Below, in pieces: positions 43,120-51,581 of a stretch of 64,000 nucleotides of DNA. Numbering within the stretch: the stretch's first letter is position 1; each line of letters opens with the position of its first letter. Origin of the DNA: Streptomyces qaidamensis (lineage in GTDB: Bacteria; Actinomycetota; Actinomycetes; Streptomycetales; Streptomycetaceae); the NCBI RefSeq assembly GCF_001611795.1, contig NZ_CP015098.1, forward strand, positions 248,001 to 312,000, written 5' to 3'. The notes under the pieces were generated by a model. The model made no database searches and was not told the DNA's origin. It saw only the letters and a program-made list of their open reading frames with translations. A program made the translations under genes and the position numbers.

Positions 43120-44488
43120 CGGCAGCCCCTCCTCCCCCGTAGGCACTGAAGTTGCGCATCGTCGGTTTGGCCGAGGTTCGCAGCGCCGTCTCGAACCGGT
43201 CGGTGTCCAGCGGGCCGAATCGGGTGGACACTCCGAGACGGTCACGGACACCGGCCGCGATCGAGGCCCGGGTCGCCTCGTCGGTGCTCGACTGCGGCAG
43301 GGCGATCTCCAGGACGTCCCCGTCGATGTCGAAGGCGAAGTAGTACGGCGCGGTGGTCATGGCGCCCAGGACGATGTCCTCGATCTCCAGCTGGGAGGTC
43401 CCTCGGTCACCGACCGGGATCCGGTCGCCGAACCGGCCACGGTGGCGCAGCCGGCGCAACGGGGAGCCGCATGCGCACGGCGCCGCCTCGATCTGGCACA
43501 CGTCCCCGGTCCGGTACCGCAGGAGCGGCATGGCCCGGCTCGCGAGCGTCGTCACGGCCAGCTCACCGACGGAGCCGTCCGGCAGCCGCTCCCCGGATTG
43601 CGGATCCACCACCTCGAAGAACGTCCGTGACTCGACCAGGTGCAGTTCCCGCTCCCGGCAGAACATGGCCAGCGTGTTGGTCTCGGTCATGCCGAACATC
43701 GAGTACGCGACGGCGCCCCACTGATCGGCCAGGCGCCGCTTCTTGGCCGGCGACGCGCCCTCCCCCGCCATGAGGATCTTCGAGACGTTGAGGTCGCTCC
43801 GCGGGTCGATGCCGCGGCGGCGGGCGATCTCCCCGAGGAACAGGGCGCGCGTGCCGGAGCACACCAGGGTGGTCGCGCCCGAACGCAGCAGGGCGTCGAC
43901 CATCCGGTCCGGGGTGCAGGACGGTGAGGCCGCGCCGAGCGGCACGATGGTGCATCCGAGGATCTCGATGGCACGGTCGAGGTCCTGGCCCACCCCGGCC
44001 AGTTCGTAGGGGACGGCGATGGCCGCGACGTCCCGCCGGTCCAGCACGGTGGCCAGCAGCCCGGCGACGGTGAGGTTGTTCTCCAGCCAGTCCGCCATCG
44101 TGAAGAACGCGGCGATCGGGCGCCCGTTGCCGGTTCCGGAGCTTTCGTCGAACCGGATCACCTCCCGCCGCGGCACGGCGAGCATGCCGAGCGGGTAGGC
44201 GGCAGAGAGATGCTCTCGTGTGGTGAAGGGGATGGCCTCGAAGGCGTGCGGACGGCCCTGCGCGACCGCTCGGGCGGCCTCGGCCGGGACGAAGCCAGTG
44301 TAGAACGGCGAGTTGCGGCAGGCGTGCTCCACGGTCGCGGCGAGCGCATCCCCGGCCCATGCGTCGAGCGCTGTGCGGTCCAGTGACGTGACCGCGGCGA
44401 CCTTGCGCGCGATGTCGAGGCGGGAGACGAGGGTGTCGCGCAGCCTGCTGCGCGGATCGTGCCCGGCAGGCCGGGCGAGCGTGGTCAT
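43109..44488 (-). CDS. PaaK-like adenylate-forming ligase
   Basis: 459 residues, the length of phenylacetate-CoA ligases. Phosphate loop ESSGTGNGRPI, the aryl-binding segment, YSMFGMTETN (the Y-G-x-T-E motif), PLLRYRTGDVC and a C-terminal lid domain. It probably activates an aromatic or amino-benzoate-like acid as the adenylate for transfer to CoA or directly to an amine through a BtrH-like partner; no carrier-protein gene was seen. Overlaps the BtrH-like gene by 4 bp. Confidence 0.88.
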   Translation of the reverse strand: MTTLARPAGHDPRSRLRDTLVSRLDIARKVAAVTSLDRTALDAWAGDALAATVEHACRNSPFYTGFVPAEAARAVAQGRPHAFEAIPFTTREHLSAAYPLGMLAVPRREVIRFDESSGTGNGRPIAAFFTMADWLENNLTVAGLLATVLDRRDVAAIAVPYELAGVGQDLDRAIEILGCTIVPLGAASPSCTPDRMVDALLRSGATTLVCSGTRALFLGEIARRRGIDPRSDLNVSKILMAGEGASPAKKRRLADQWGAVAYSMFGMTETNTLAMFCRERELHLVESRTFFEVVDPQSGERLPDGSVGELAVTTLASRAMPLLRYRTGDVCQIEAAPCACGSPLRRLRHRGRFGDRIPVGDRGTSQLEIEDIVLGAMTTAPYYFAFDIDGDVLEIALPQSSTDEATRASIAAGVRDRLGVSTRFGPLDTDRFETALRTSAKPTMRNFSAYGGGGAAGEG

Positions 44489-45471
44489 CGGGACGCCTCC
44501 TCCAGCCGGGTCATCGCCGTGCGCTCCTCGTCCGCGAGGGCGCCGACGATCGACGCGGCCTCGTCGAGTGATCGCCGGGCGCCCGTCTCGTCGGCCTCGC
44601 GCAGCAGGTTCGCCACGTCCGTCCAGCGCTTGGCGATGCGCCGGTACTCGACGGCCAGTGCGTCGTAGGCCTCGATGCCGGTCAGCTCGTGCGCCTCTTC
44701 CAGGAACTGCGCCCACAGCGTCCGGAAGAGCCCGCCGCCCGTTCCGCCTTCCTCCATGCTGGTGCCGACGATGCTCATCGCCTCGACGGGGCGGTCGAGC
44801 CGGTCGTGCCATCCGCGCATGAGCGAGCCGGCCTTCGCGATGCCCTTGAACCCCATGTTGGTGATCGGCGGGCTCAGGAACTCCTGTGCGGTGGCCAGGA
44901 TCGAGGTCTGGCAGGCCTTCGCGAGGATCGACTCGTCGTACCCGCCCGGGTTCACCCGGACCGACAGGTTGCGCGAGGACATGGGCCCCTTGGCGGCCCG
45001 GGCCCGGGCCATGCTCTCCCGCGATGCCGACTGGACACCGAGCGACCGGGTCTCGACCACGACGAACCTGTCGTCCTCGTATCCGATGCAGGCGACGTAG
45101 TGCGCGGCGAAGTGGTGGTTCTCCCGCGCGTAGTCGAGGTGGTAGCGGTCGAGCTTGAGCCCCACGACCTCGCCTTCGTCGAGGGCCTTGATCAGCGTGG
45201 CCTCGGCCTTTGCCGGTGAGGACGTCTCCTGCACCCCCAACTGGAGGGAGAGCGCGTCCGCCACGTTGCGCATCAGGTGGTCCGGCTTGACCCGGCCGGC
45301 GAGGAACGGGTTCGGCATCTGCTTCGAGTGCCAGTACAGGAACGACAGTCCCTGCCCCAGCCCGAAGATCAGCGGCTCGCTCAGCTCGATGTCGTGGTTG
45401 CGGAGCATGTTGAGCAGCGCGGTGGATTCGCAGTGGTCACCGGAGTACGGCGAGATGTCAATGACCGCCAT
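44485..45471 (-). CDS. BtrH-like acyltransferase (paralogue 3)
   Basis: 328 residues. Cys14 in GDHCEST, His124 in AAHYVACIGYEDD, C-terminal GTGGGLFRTLWAQFL. It has the same length and residue numbering as paralogue 1, indicating a recent duplication. Adjacent to the intact PaaK-like ligase (ATGA overlap), it may transfer the activated acyl group to an amine to form an amide. It overlaps the VOC gene by 14 bp. Confidence 0.87.
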   Translation of the reverse strand: MAVIDISPYSGDHCESTALLNMLRNHDIELSEPLIFGLGQGLSFLYWHSKQMPNPFLAGRVKPDHLMRNVADALSLQLGVQETSSPAKAEATLIKALDEGEVVGLKLDRYHLDYARENHHFAAHYVACIGYEDDRFVVVETRSLGVQSASRESMARARAAKGPMSSRNLSVRVNPGGYDESILAKACQTSILATAQEFLSPPITNMGFKGIAKAGSLMRGWHDRLDRPVEAMSIVGTSMEEGGTGGGLFRTLWAQFLEEAHELTGIEAYDALAVEYRRIAKRWTDVANLLREADETGARRSLDEAASIVGALADEERTAMTRLEEASR

Positions 45472-46135
45472 CGCCGTGCCCCGTTCCGCCGCGCAGGGCC
45501 TCGTGGACGATCTCCAGCACGGAGCCGCTGTCGTTGTTGCGCAGGTGCCCGTAGGTGTGGCCGAGTTCGTCCGCCTCGGTGAACGCGATGTTCTCCAGGT
45601 GGTCGACGTCCCGGTCGAGGACGTCCAGGAGGTAGCGGACGTCGGCGTCGGTGTGCACGTCGATGGCGACGTGCGACATGAGGCGTCCCCGCTCGTCGGC
45701 GGAGCGGTCCGCCCAGGGGCCGAACCGGCGGCACGCGAACATCTCGATGACGCGTCCGTCGGCGAGAGCGATCGAGTTCCACCATCCCGGCGTGCCGTAC
45801 TGCCGGGGTGAGATGTAGGAGGGCCCCATCTCGACGGTGGTGATCCGGCCGGACGCCCGGAGGTCGTTCAGGTAGGCGTTCCAGCCGAACACCTGGTCGT
45901 CGCTGTCGTAGTCGCCCATGTAGACGCCGACGTGGTTGACCCCGGCGAACTTCTCGACGACGTGGTCGGGCGCGTATCCGCACCAGGCCGACAGGTACTG
46001 CCCGCAGTCCAGGTCCCGCCATGTGCTGGACGTCTGGAGGAGTTCTTCCCAGGAGCGGTCGAAGCCGGGGCGGTCGGGGAAGCGCCCGTCACGCGTGGCG
46101 GTGATGGCCGGTGAACTTCCCGCGAGTGCGTTCAT
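45458..46135 (-). CDS. VOC-superfamily (glyoxalase-like) protein
   Basis: 225 residues. Two beta-alpha-beta-beta-beta modules are suggested by VNHVGVYMGDYDSDDQVFGWNAYLNDL and by MSHVAIDVHTDADVRYLLDVL, ending in GSVLEIVHEALRGG. Members are ring-cleaving dioxygenases, isomerases or drug-binding resistance proteins. The divergence leaves the function open. It is translationally coupled on both sides. Confidence 0.7.
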   Translation of the reverse strand: MNALAGSSPAITATRDGRFPDRPGFDRSWEELLQTSSTWRDLDCGQYLSAWCGYAPDHVVEKFAGVNHVGVYMGDYDSDDQVFGWNAYLNDLRASGRITTVEMGPSYISPRQYGTPGWWNSIALADGRVIEMFACRRFGPWADRSADERGRLMSHVAIDVHTDADVRYLLDVLDRDVDHLENIAFTEADELGHTYGHLRNNDSGSVLEIVHEALRGGTGHGDGGH

Positions 46136-46821
46136 GGCGTTTCCTTCCTGCCCGTGATGACGATCCCCATCTGCACTTCCGTCACGACGGCCGTGTCGAG
46201 CGCGGTGCCTCGCAGCAGCTCATAGATCTCGCTCTTGACGTACGAGGAGCGGATCGAGGTGCGAAAGCCGGGGCGCATGTCGGCCGCGATGTTCGCCTTC
46301 ATGAACTGGAACGTCGTCCGGTCGACGTCCCGGCGCAGGTCGGAGACGCAGTAGCGGCCGCCGGGCCTGAGCACGCGATGCATCTCCGCGAGGGCGGTCG
46401 CCGGATCCGCCCATTCGTGCAGCGAGGACGCGCTGATGACGTGATCGAAGCGGTGGTCCTCGAACGGCAGGGCCAGCACGGTGCCGCATTCGTAGGCGCA
46501 GCGCTCGGCGACGCCGTATCCGGCGGCGTTGGCGCTCGCCCGCCGGAGCATCGCCGGTGAGATGTCGAGGCCGACGAGCCGGGCGGAGTCTTCGGCCTGG
46601 GTGATCCATTCCAGTCCCAGGTAGCCGGGGCCGCATCCCAGCTCCAGGACCTCCCCGGAGCGGATGTCCGCCGCCAGGATGTCGTCGATCTTCTCCTGGA
46701 GCCAGCCGTTGTCCCGGATGTGACGTTGCATCTCGTCGTACTTGAGGGCCAGTTCGTCGCCCTGCAGGCCCTCGTCGGTCTCCGGCACCCGGGCGGCGAC
46801 GGTGCCGCGCGCGCTAGCCAC
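46132..46821 (-). CDS. SAM-dependent methyltransferase
   Basis: 229 residues, class I fold of the UbiE type. Motif I is VLELGCGPGYLGLEW, the acidic loop is LVGLDISPAMLRRA, motif IV is DHVISASSLHEWADP, and post-motif is LRPGGRYCVSDLRRD. Small substrate expected; O-, N- or C-methylation cannot be distinguished. Overlaps the VOC and molybdoenzyme genes. Confidence 0.9.
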   Translation of the reverse strand: MASARGTVAARVPETDEGLQGDELALKYDEMQRHIRDNGWLQEKIDDILAADIRSGEVLELGCGPGYLGLEWITQAEDSARLVGLDISPAMLRRASANAAGYGVAERCAYECGTVLALPFEDHRFDHVISASSLHEWADPATALAEMHRVLRPGGRYCVSDLRRDVDRTTFQFMKANIAADMRPGFRTSIRSSYVKSEIYELLRGTALDTAVVTEVQMGIVITGRKETP

Positions 46822-48886
46822 GGTCCGGCTCCAGGCGCCGTATTCCCACTGCTACACCTCTCATCGTCGCGCTCCCCATGTGCACGTCGGAACGGTCGTT
46901 GGTCGTCAGGAGATTGACCGAGGATCTGAGCGACTCGTCGGTCGAGGACTCGCCCGGATACCACCAGCCGGCGTCCGCCATCACGACGTTCGGTGCGACG
47001 GAGTCGGAGATCTTGACCGTCATGCGCACCCCGCGCGCACCGGCCCGTGAGAAGAGGTCCACCTCTTCGCCTTCTGTCAGCCCCTCCCGCTGCGCGGTGT
47101 CCGGATGGACGGTCACCCGCGCCGTCGTCTGGCTGCGCGCGGTGGTGGGCAGTTGGTGGAACTCGGTGTTGTAGAACTGGCGCGGATGGGCGCTGGTCAT
47201 CACGTACGGCAGGGCCGGGTCGGCCTCCGGTGGGCACCTGAAGACGGGGAACGGCTCGTAGCCCATGGCCCGCAGCCCGTTGTTCACCAGGTTCACGCGT
47301 CCGGACCGGGTGCTGAATCCGCCGTCGAGGTACTTGCGGTACCGCTTCTCGTTCCGGATGTAGCCGATCTTCGTGAACTGTTCCCAGGTGAGCTCGATGC
47401 CGGCCAGCTTGGCGTCGAGAGCGGCTTCCAGTGAGGGGAAGAAGTGCCGTTCCAGGCCGAGCCGGGCGGCGAGTTCGAGGATGATCTCCTCGTCGGAGCG
47501 GCAGCCGTCGACCGTGGCGATCTTCCGCCGGGCGGCGATGTAGGAGTTGAACTCGACGATCTGGTCACGCTCCAGCCAGCTGGAGGTCGGCAGGATCACG
47601 TCGGCGTACCGGGCTGTCGGCGTCATGAACAGGTCGCACACGACGAGCAGGTCCAGCTTGCCCATCGCTTCGCGGACCAGCTCGGTGTTCTCGTGCGAGG
47701 CCAGGATGTTGCTGCCGAAGACCACCAGCGAGGTGACCGGGTACGGCACCCCGGTCACGATGGCCTCGTGCAGGTCTCCCGGCGCGACCCAGCCGGACAT
47801 CGAGAGGATCTTGTGCCTGCCGCCGCCGATCCGCTTCTTCGCCTGCTCCTCGGGCAGCAGATCCGGGCGGGGGAAGGCACGCCGGCCCTCGATCGGCATC
47901 GGTTCCCAGATCACGTCGCCGCCGGGAGCGTCGATGTTGCCGCAGATCGCGGCGAGGAGGGCGATCGCGCGGTGGGTGTCGAAGGAGTTCTCGTTCTGCG
48001 ACAGACCGGTTCCGGCCTCGATGCACGCCCGTGAGGCGAGGGCGTAGGTGCGGGTCGCCTCGTGGATGAGCCCGGGTGTGAGTCCGGTGATCCGGGCGAC
48101 CCGCTCGATGTCGTACGCCCGCACGTGCTCGGTGAGTTCGGCGAACCCACAGGTGTGGGCGGCGACGAAGTCGTGGTCGTACCAGCCCTCGTCGATGACG
48201 ATCTTGATCATGCCGAGTGCCAGTGCGCAGTCGGTTCCGGGCTGGACCGCCAGGTGCAGAGCGGAGCGGGCCGCGGTCTGCGTCCGCCGCGGGTCGACGG
48301 TGATGACGCGGCTGCCCCGTTCCATGGCCCGCAGCAGCTTGACGCCGATCACGCCGTCCGAGTGCGTGCTGGGCTTGTTGCTGCCCCAGAGCAGGACGAC
48401 CTCGGGATCACCGTCGTAGTCGCAGAACGTGAAGGCGCCGTACGTCATGATCGAGGCCATGACCCGCGGATAGAAGCACACGTGGGCCGGACCGACGACG
48501 TTCGGCGTCCCGATCGCGTTGGCGAGCCGGAACACCCACTCCTGGTAGTTGCGGTCGGTCCCCTGGCCGAGGGCTACGGACTCGGGCCCGTGCCGGGCGA
48601 CGGTCGTGGCGAGTTCGCCGGCGATCCGGTCGAGGGCGGCTTCCCAGCCGACCGGTTCGAACGTCCCCGAGCCGCGCGGACCGGTCCGTACCAGCGGCGT
48701 CGTCAGCCGGTCCGGGCTGCGCAGCAGGTCGAGCGAGGCCTTGCCCTTGATGCAGAAGTAGCCCTCGCTCGTCGGGTTGTCCGGGTCTCCGTGGATGTCG
48801 GTGGGGACGCCGTCCACGAGCTCGACGACGGCGCCGCATCCGCCGTGGCACATACGGCAGATGGTCTTCAGCCGGGTGACGGTCAA
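46814..48886 (-). CDS. Molybdopterin oxidoreductase (DMSO-reductase superfamily)
   Basis: 690 residues. The N-terminal [4Fe-4S] site is C10-x2-C13-x3-C17 with C45 (GYFCIKGKA). The molybdenum ligand is likely Cys137 in HVCFYPR. The C-terminal domain has SAHPRQFYNTEFHQLP and VTVHPDTAQREGL. The family includes formate dehydrogenases and polysulfide/tetrathionate reductases. No Tat signal and no membrane or electron-transfer subunit gene is adjacent, so it is probably cytoplasmic with the small ferredoxin as partner. Rare in biosynthetic operons; a redox step on a pathway intermediate is inferred. Confidence 0.92.
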   Translation of the reverse strand: MTVTRLKTICRMCHGGCGAVVELVDGVPTDIHGDPDNPTSEGYFCIKGKASLDLLRSPDRLTTPLVRTGPRGSGTFEPVGWEAALDRIAGELATTVARHGPESVALGQGTDRNYQEWVFRLANAIGTPNVVGPAHVCFYPRVMASIMTYGAFTFCDYDGDPEVVLLWGSNKPSTHSDGVIGVKLLRAMERGSRVITVDPRRTQTAARSALHLAVQPGTDCALALGMIKIVIDEGWYDHDFVAAHTCGFAELTEHVRAYDIERVARITGLTPGLIHEATRTYALASRACIEAGTGLSQNENSFDTHRAIALLAAICGNIDAPGGDVIWEPMPIEGRRAFPRPDLLPEEQAKKRIGGGRHKILSMSGWVAPGDLHEAIVTGVPYPVTSLVVFGSNILASHENTELVREAMGKLDLLVVCDLFMTPTARYADVILPTSSWLERDQIVEFNSYIAARRKIATVDGCRSDEEIILELAARLGLERHFFPSLEAALDAKLAGIELTWEQFTKIGYIRNEKRYRKYLDGGFSTRSGRVNLVNNGLRAMGYEPFPVFRCPPEADPALPYVMTSAHPRQFYNTEFHQLPTTARSQTTARVTVHPDTAQREGLTEGEEVDLFSRAGARGVRMTVKISDSVAPNVVMADAGWWYPGESSTDESLRSSVNLLTTNDRSDVHMGSATMRGVAVGIRRLEPDRG

Positions 48887-49920
48887 GCCTGCTCACCCGC
48901 CCGCTTGGCGGCCGGTACGAGCAGCCCTTCGAAGACGGCCTGTTCGGCGTCGGCGATGGCGTCCAGCCGGGCCGCGACGGCTTCGAGCTGCTTTCGCCCG
49001 TCGTCCGCGCCGCGGTAGGCCATCAGCATGTCGATCGTCTGGTCCCACTGCTGCTGGACGTGGCCGAAGTCCTCGACGAACGGGTCGAGTTCGCGGTCGC
49101 CGTACAGTTGTCGTGCCTCGATCAGGAACGCGCGGTAGAGCTTCCGGAAGTTCGCTCCGCCGGTTCCCGCGAAGCGCCAGAAGCGGCCGACTCCTTGCAC
49201 CACCTCGTCCGCGGGGGCGAGTGTGTCGCTCCATCCGGCGATCTCGGAAGCCGCCCGTCGCAGGGCGCCGATGCCGGATCGCGGTCCGCGTTCGCCGGTC
49301 ATCCGTTCCGCAGTCAGCCGTATGGCGTTCCAGATCTGCTCGCGCAGCACCGCATCGGTGTCGGTGGTCAGCCGCGCCGGCAACTGCTCGACGTACAGGT
49401 GCAGATGGGGCGACGGCATGAACCCTTCGCTGGAGGCGCGGGCACGGCGCAGCGACTCGGTCGGCAGTGTCCGGGCGCCGCCCTGCTGATCGGTGTCGAC
49501 CACGTGGGCGAGGGAGTCGTCGAGCCCGTACAGCGCGATGTAGTGCGACGCGAAGTGGCTCCGGGAGGAGAAGTAGTCGAGGTGGAAGATGTCGACGGAC
49601 ACTCCCACGACATGGCCCGCGTCGAGGAGTTCCATCGCCGCGGCAAATGCCGATTCCGGGTCGGGTGCCTGCGCTTCGCGCAGTTCCACCCCCAGGGCCG
49701 AGCAGGCGTTGCGGGACACCAGGGCGGGCTCGATCCGGCCGGTGAGCATCGGCACACCGCGTCCGGGGTCCGGAGCATCCCAGTACTGGAAGTCGATCCC
49801 CTGGCCGAGGCCGAACAGCATGGGTTCGGATATGCCGACGCCCGCGTGGTGGATCATGTTCCGAAGGGTGGTCGTCTCGCAGTGATCGCCGAGCTGGGGC
49901 TGAAATGTCGCCAAGCGCAT
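48883..49920 (-). CDS. BtrH-like acyltransferase (paralogue 4)
   Basis: 345 residues. Cys14 in GDHCETTTL and His126 in ASHYIALYGLDD are kept; the C-terminal hallmark reads GTGGANFRKLYRAFL. It is more distant from paralogues 1 and 3 but has all expected residues. ATG 49920 is chosen because homology starts there and GGGAAG is upstream; a longer frame extends into the TrpB gene without recognisable sequence. Confidence 0.85.
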   Translation of the reverse strand: MRLATFQPQLGDHCETTTLRNMIHHAGVGISEPMLFGLGQGIDFQYWDAPDPGRGVPMLTGRIEPALVSRNACSALGVELREAQAPDPESAFAAAMELLDAGHVVGVSVDIFHLDYFSSRSHFASHYIALYGLDDSLAHVVDTDQQGGARTLPTESLRRARASSEGFMPSPHLHLYVEQLPARLTTDTDAVLREQIWNAIRLTAERMTGERGPRSGIGALRRAASEIAGWSDTLAPADEVVQGVGRFWRFAGTGGANFRKLYRAFLIEARQLYGDRELDPFVEDFGHVQQQWDQTIDMLMAYRGADDGRKQLEAVAARLDAIADAEQAVFEGLLVPAAKRAGEQA

Positions 49921-49967
49921 GTGGCTTCCCAATCGCAAGGTGCAAGATGCCGTGAACGATGGTGCGG

Positions 49968-51335
49968 CTATGCGTCGAGCAGGACTTCGTCGTAACCCTG
50001 CAGGTCGAGGAAGCCGGCGCCACTGGCCAGGATCACGATGACCGGTTCGAGGTTCTGCGCGTCGGCCTTGGCCGCGACGTCCAGGGCCGCGGCGACCGCG
50101 TGGCCGGCCTCGGGGGCGAGCAACAGGCCCTCGGTCTGCAGCAGTAGCCGGCCTGCCTCCAGCGCTGTCCGCTGATCGAAGGCGACGGCGTCCAGGACGC
50201 CCTCCCGTCGCAGCAGGCTGACCAGGGCGGAGCTGTGGTGGTTGCGCAGGCCACCGACGTGGTTGGGCGGTGGGATGAAGCTCTCCCCCATCGTGTAGCC
50301 CAGCACCTCGGGCGTGAATCCGCCCAGGTCGGTGCGGCCGTACGCGTAGACGCCCTGGGTGAGCCGGGGCGCCGCCGTGGATTCCGCGGCCAGGAAGCGC
50401 AGGTCCGCTCCGTCGGCCTTGGCCCGCAGGTGGGGGCCGATGAGACCGCAGAGGTTGCTTCCGCCACCCGAGCACGCGATGAGGTGGTCGCCGCGCCCGT
50501 CGACGCCCAGGTCCTCACCATGGGTTTCCTTGAGTTGCTGCGCGATCTCCAGCCCGAGCAGCGTCTGATGGAGGTAGACGTGCGGCATTCCGCTGCCGGC
50601 GAGGTAGGCGGCGGAAGGATGGCCCAGGGCATGCTCGATCGCGTCGCTGATGGCGGTGCCGAGACTGCCGGGGTGGTCCGGGACTTCCCCGAGGATCTTC
50701 CGCCCGATCGCCGTGTGCGTCGAAGGCGACGGCCGGACTTCGGCTCCCAGCAGCTCCATGTAGTGACGCCGGTAGGGCTTCTGTTCGAGCGAGCACCTCA
50801 CCATGAAGATCTCGGCCCGCAGGCCGAACATCTTCGCCGCCAGCGCGACACTCATGCCCCACTGGCCTGCTCCGGTCTCGGTGACGAGAGTGGTCCGCCC
50901 CTCCTCGGCCGCGTAGTACGCCTGGGCTATCGCGGTGTTCAGCTTGAAGCTGCCACTGGGAAGGACGTCTTCACGCTTGAGGTAGATCCTCGCGCCCGTG
51001 CCGAGATGCTTTTCGAGCCGGTGCGCCCGGTGCAGCGGTGTCGGCCGGCCACATTGCCGCAGCCACTGCACGACCGGTTCGGGTATCGCTATCCACTGCT
51101 CGTCCGGAGCGTTTTGCTCGATGAGAACGCGCGGCCGGACCTGCGCGGATATTTCCGCGGCGGTAGGGCTTCCGGAGTCCCTGACCTCGGGCATGGGGCC
51201 GGGCAGATCTCCCAGGAAGTTGTACCAATGGGTCGGCATTCCCAGCATTCCCGGTAATGACGCATCACCACGAATACCGGGTGGAGGCACGGGCGATTGC
51301 TCATGCCCAACATGGCTTGGGCTGTACGAAGTCAC
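49968..51335 (-). CDS. TrpB-like PLP enzyme
   Basis: 455 residues of the TrpB2-type tryptophan synthase beta family: RPTPLHRAHRLEKHLGTGARIYLKRED, Schiff-base Lys131 in PSGSFKLNTA, then ETGAGQWG and the glycine loop CSGGGSN. No TrpA or other trp gene is nearby, so it likely joins serine or a similar amino acid to a pathway nucleophile rather than making tryptophan. First gene of the operon; GTG with GGGGGG just upstream, and a promoter candidate about 40 bp before. Confidence 0.88.
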   Translation of the reverse strand: MTSYSPSHVGHEQSPVPPPGIRGDASLPGMLGMPTHWYNFLGDLPGPMPEVRDSGSPTAAEISAQVRPRVLIEQNAPDEQWIAIPEPVVQWLRQCGRPTPLHRAHRLEKHLGTGARIYLKREDVLPSGSFKLNTAIAQAYYAAEEGRTTLVTETGAGQWGMSVALAAKMFGLRAEIFMVRCSLEQKPYRRHYMELLGAEVRPSPSTHTAIGRKILGEVPDHPGSLGTAISDAIEHALGHPSAAYLAGSGMPHVYLHQTLLGLEIAQQLKETHGEDLGVDGRGDHLIACSGGGSNLCGLIGPHLRAKADGADLRFLAAESTAAPRLTQGVYAYGRTDLGGFTPEVLGYTMGESFIPPPNHVGGLRNHHSSALVSLLRREGVLDAVAFDQRTALEAGRLLLQTEGLLLAPEAGHAVAAALDVAAKADAQNLEPVIVILASGAGFLDLQGYDEVLLDA

Positions 51336-51371
51336 GTTCCCCCCGCTCCCCCGCTTCGAATTGTGTGAGTC

Positions 51372-51400
51372 ATCGTATGAAGTGACGGAGCGTCGCGCAA
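51372..51400 (-). promoter_or_regulatory. Candidate promoter of the biosynthetic operon
   Basis: On the minus strand TTGCGC (51400-51395), a 17-bp spacer and TACGAT (51377-51372) resemble a main-sigma promoter and would place the transcript start about 30 nt before the TrpB-like start codon. The area is AT-richer than its surroundings. I saw no clear StrR-type site beside it. Confidence 0.45.
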
Positions 51401-51537
51401 CCGTTTGAACCTCAGTCTAAATTTCAACAATTGCAGCTTTCATCGGGCGGCACGCCCTCCCGGTTGATCAGGTTCCGGAAAAAGGAAAGCGCGCAAGAAG
51501 CAAGGAGGCGACGTCGACGGAATCAACTGGCGGCATC

Positions 51538-51566
51538 GAAAAGAAGGCGTCGGAAACGACGCCTTC
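51538..51566 (-). terminator. Rho-independent terminator of the activator gene
   Basis: Read on the minus strand: a perfect 10-bp stem (GAAGGCGTCG with CGACGCCTTC), loop TTTC, then TTTT. It lies 16 bp after the StrR-like stop and insulates that gene from the operon. The remainder of 51336-51581 holds the operon promoter and leader. Confidence 0.85.
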
Positions 51567-51581
51567 CGAACCGGCCGGACA

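Noticed and set aside
51336..51430. StrR consensus (GTTCGActG-N11-CAgTcGAAC) upstream of the operon
   Set aside because: Only a loose half-site (GGTTCAAAC) was found, with no second half at the right distance.
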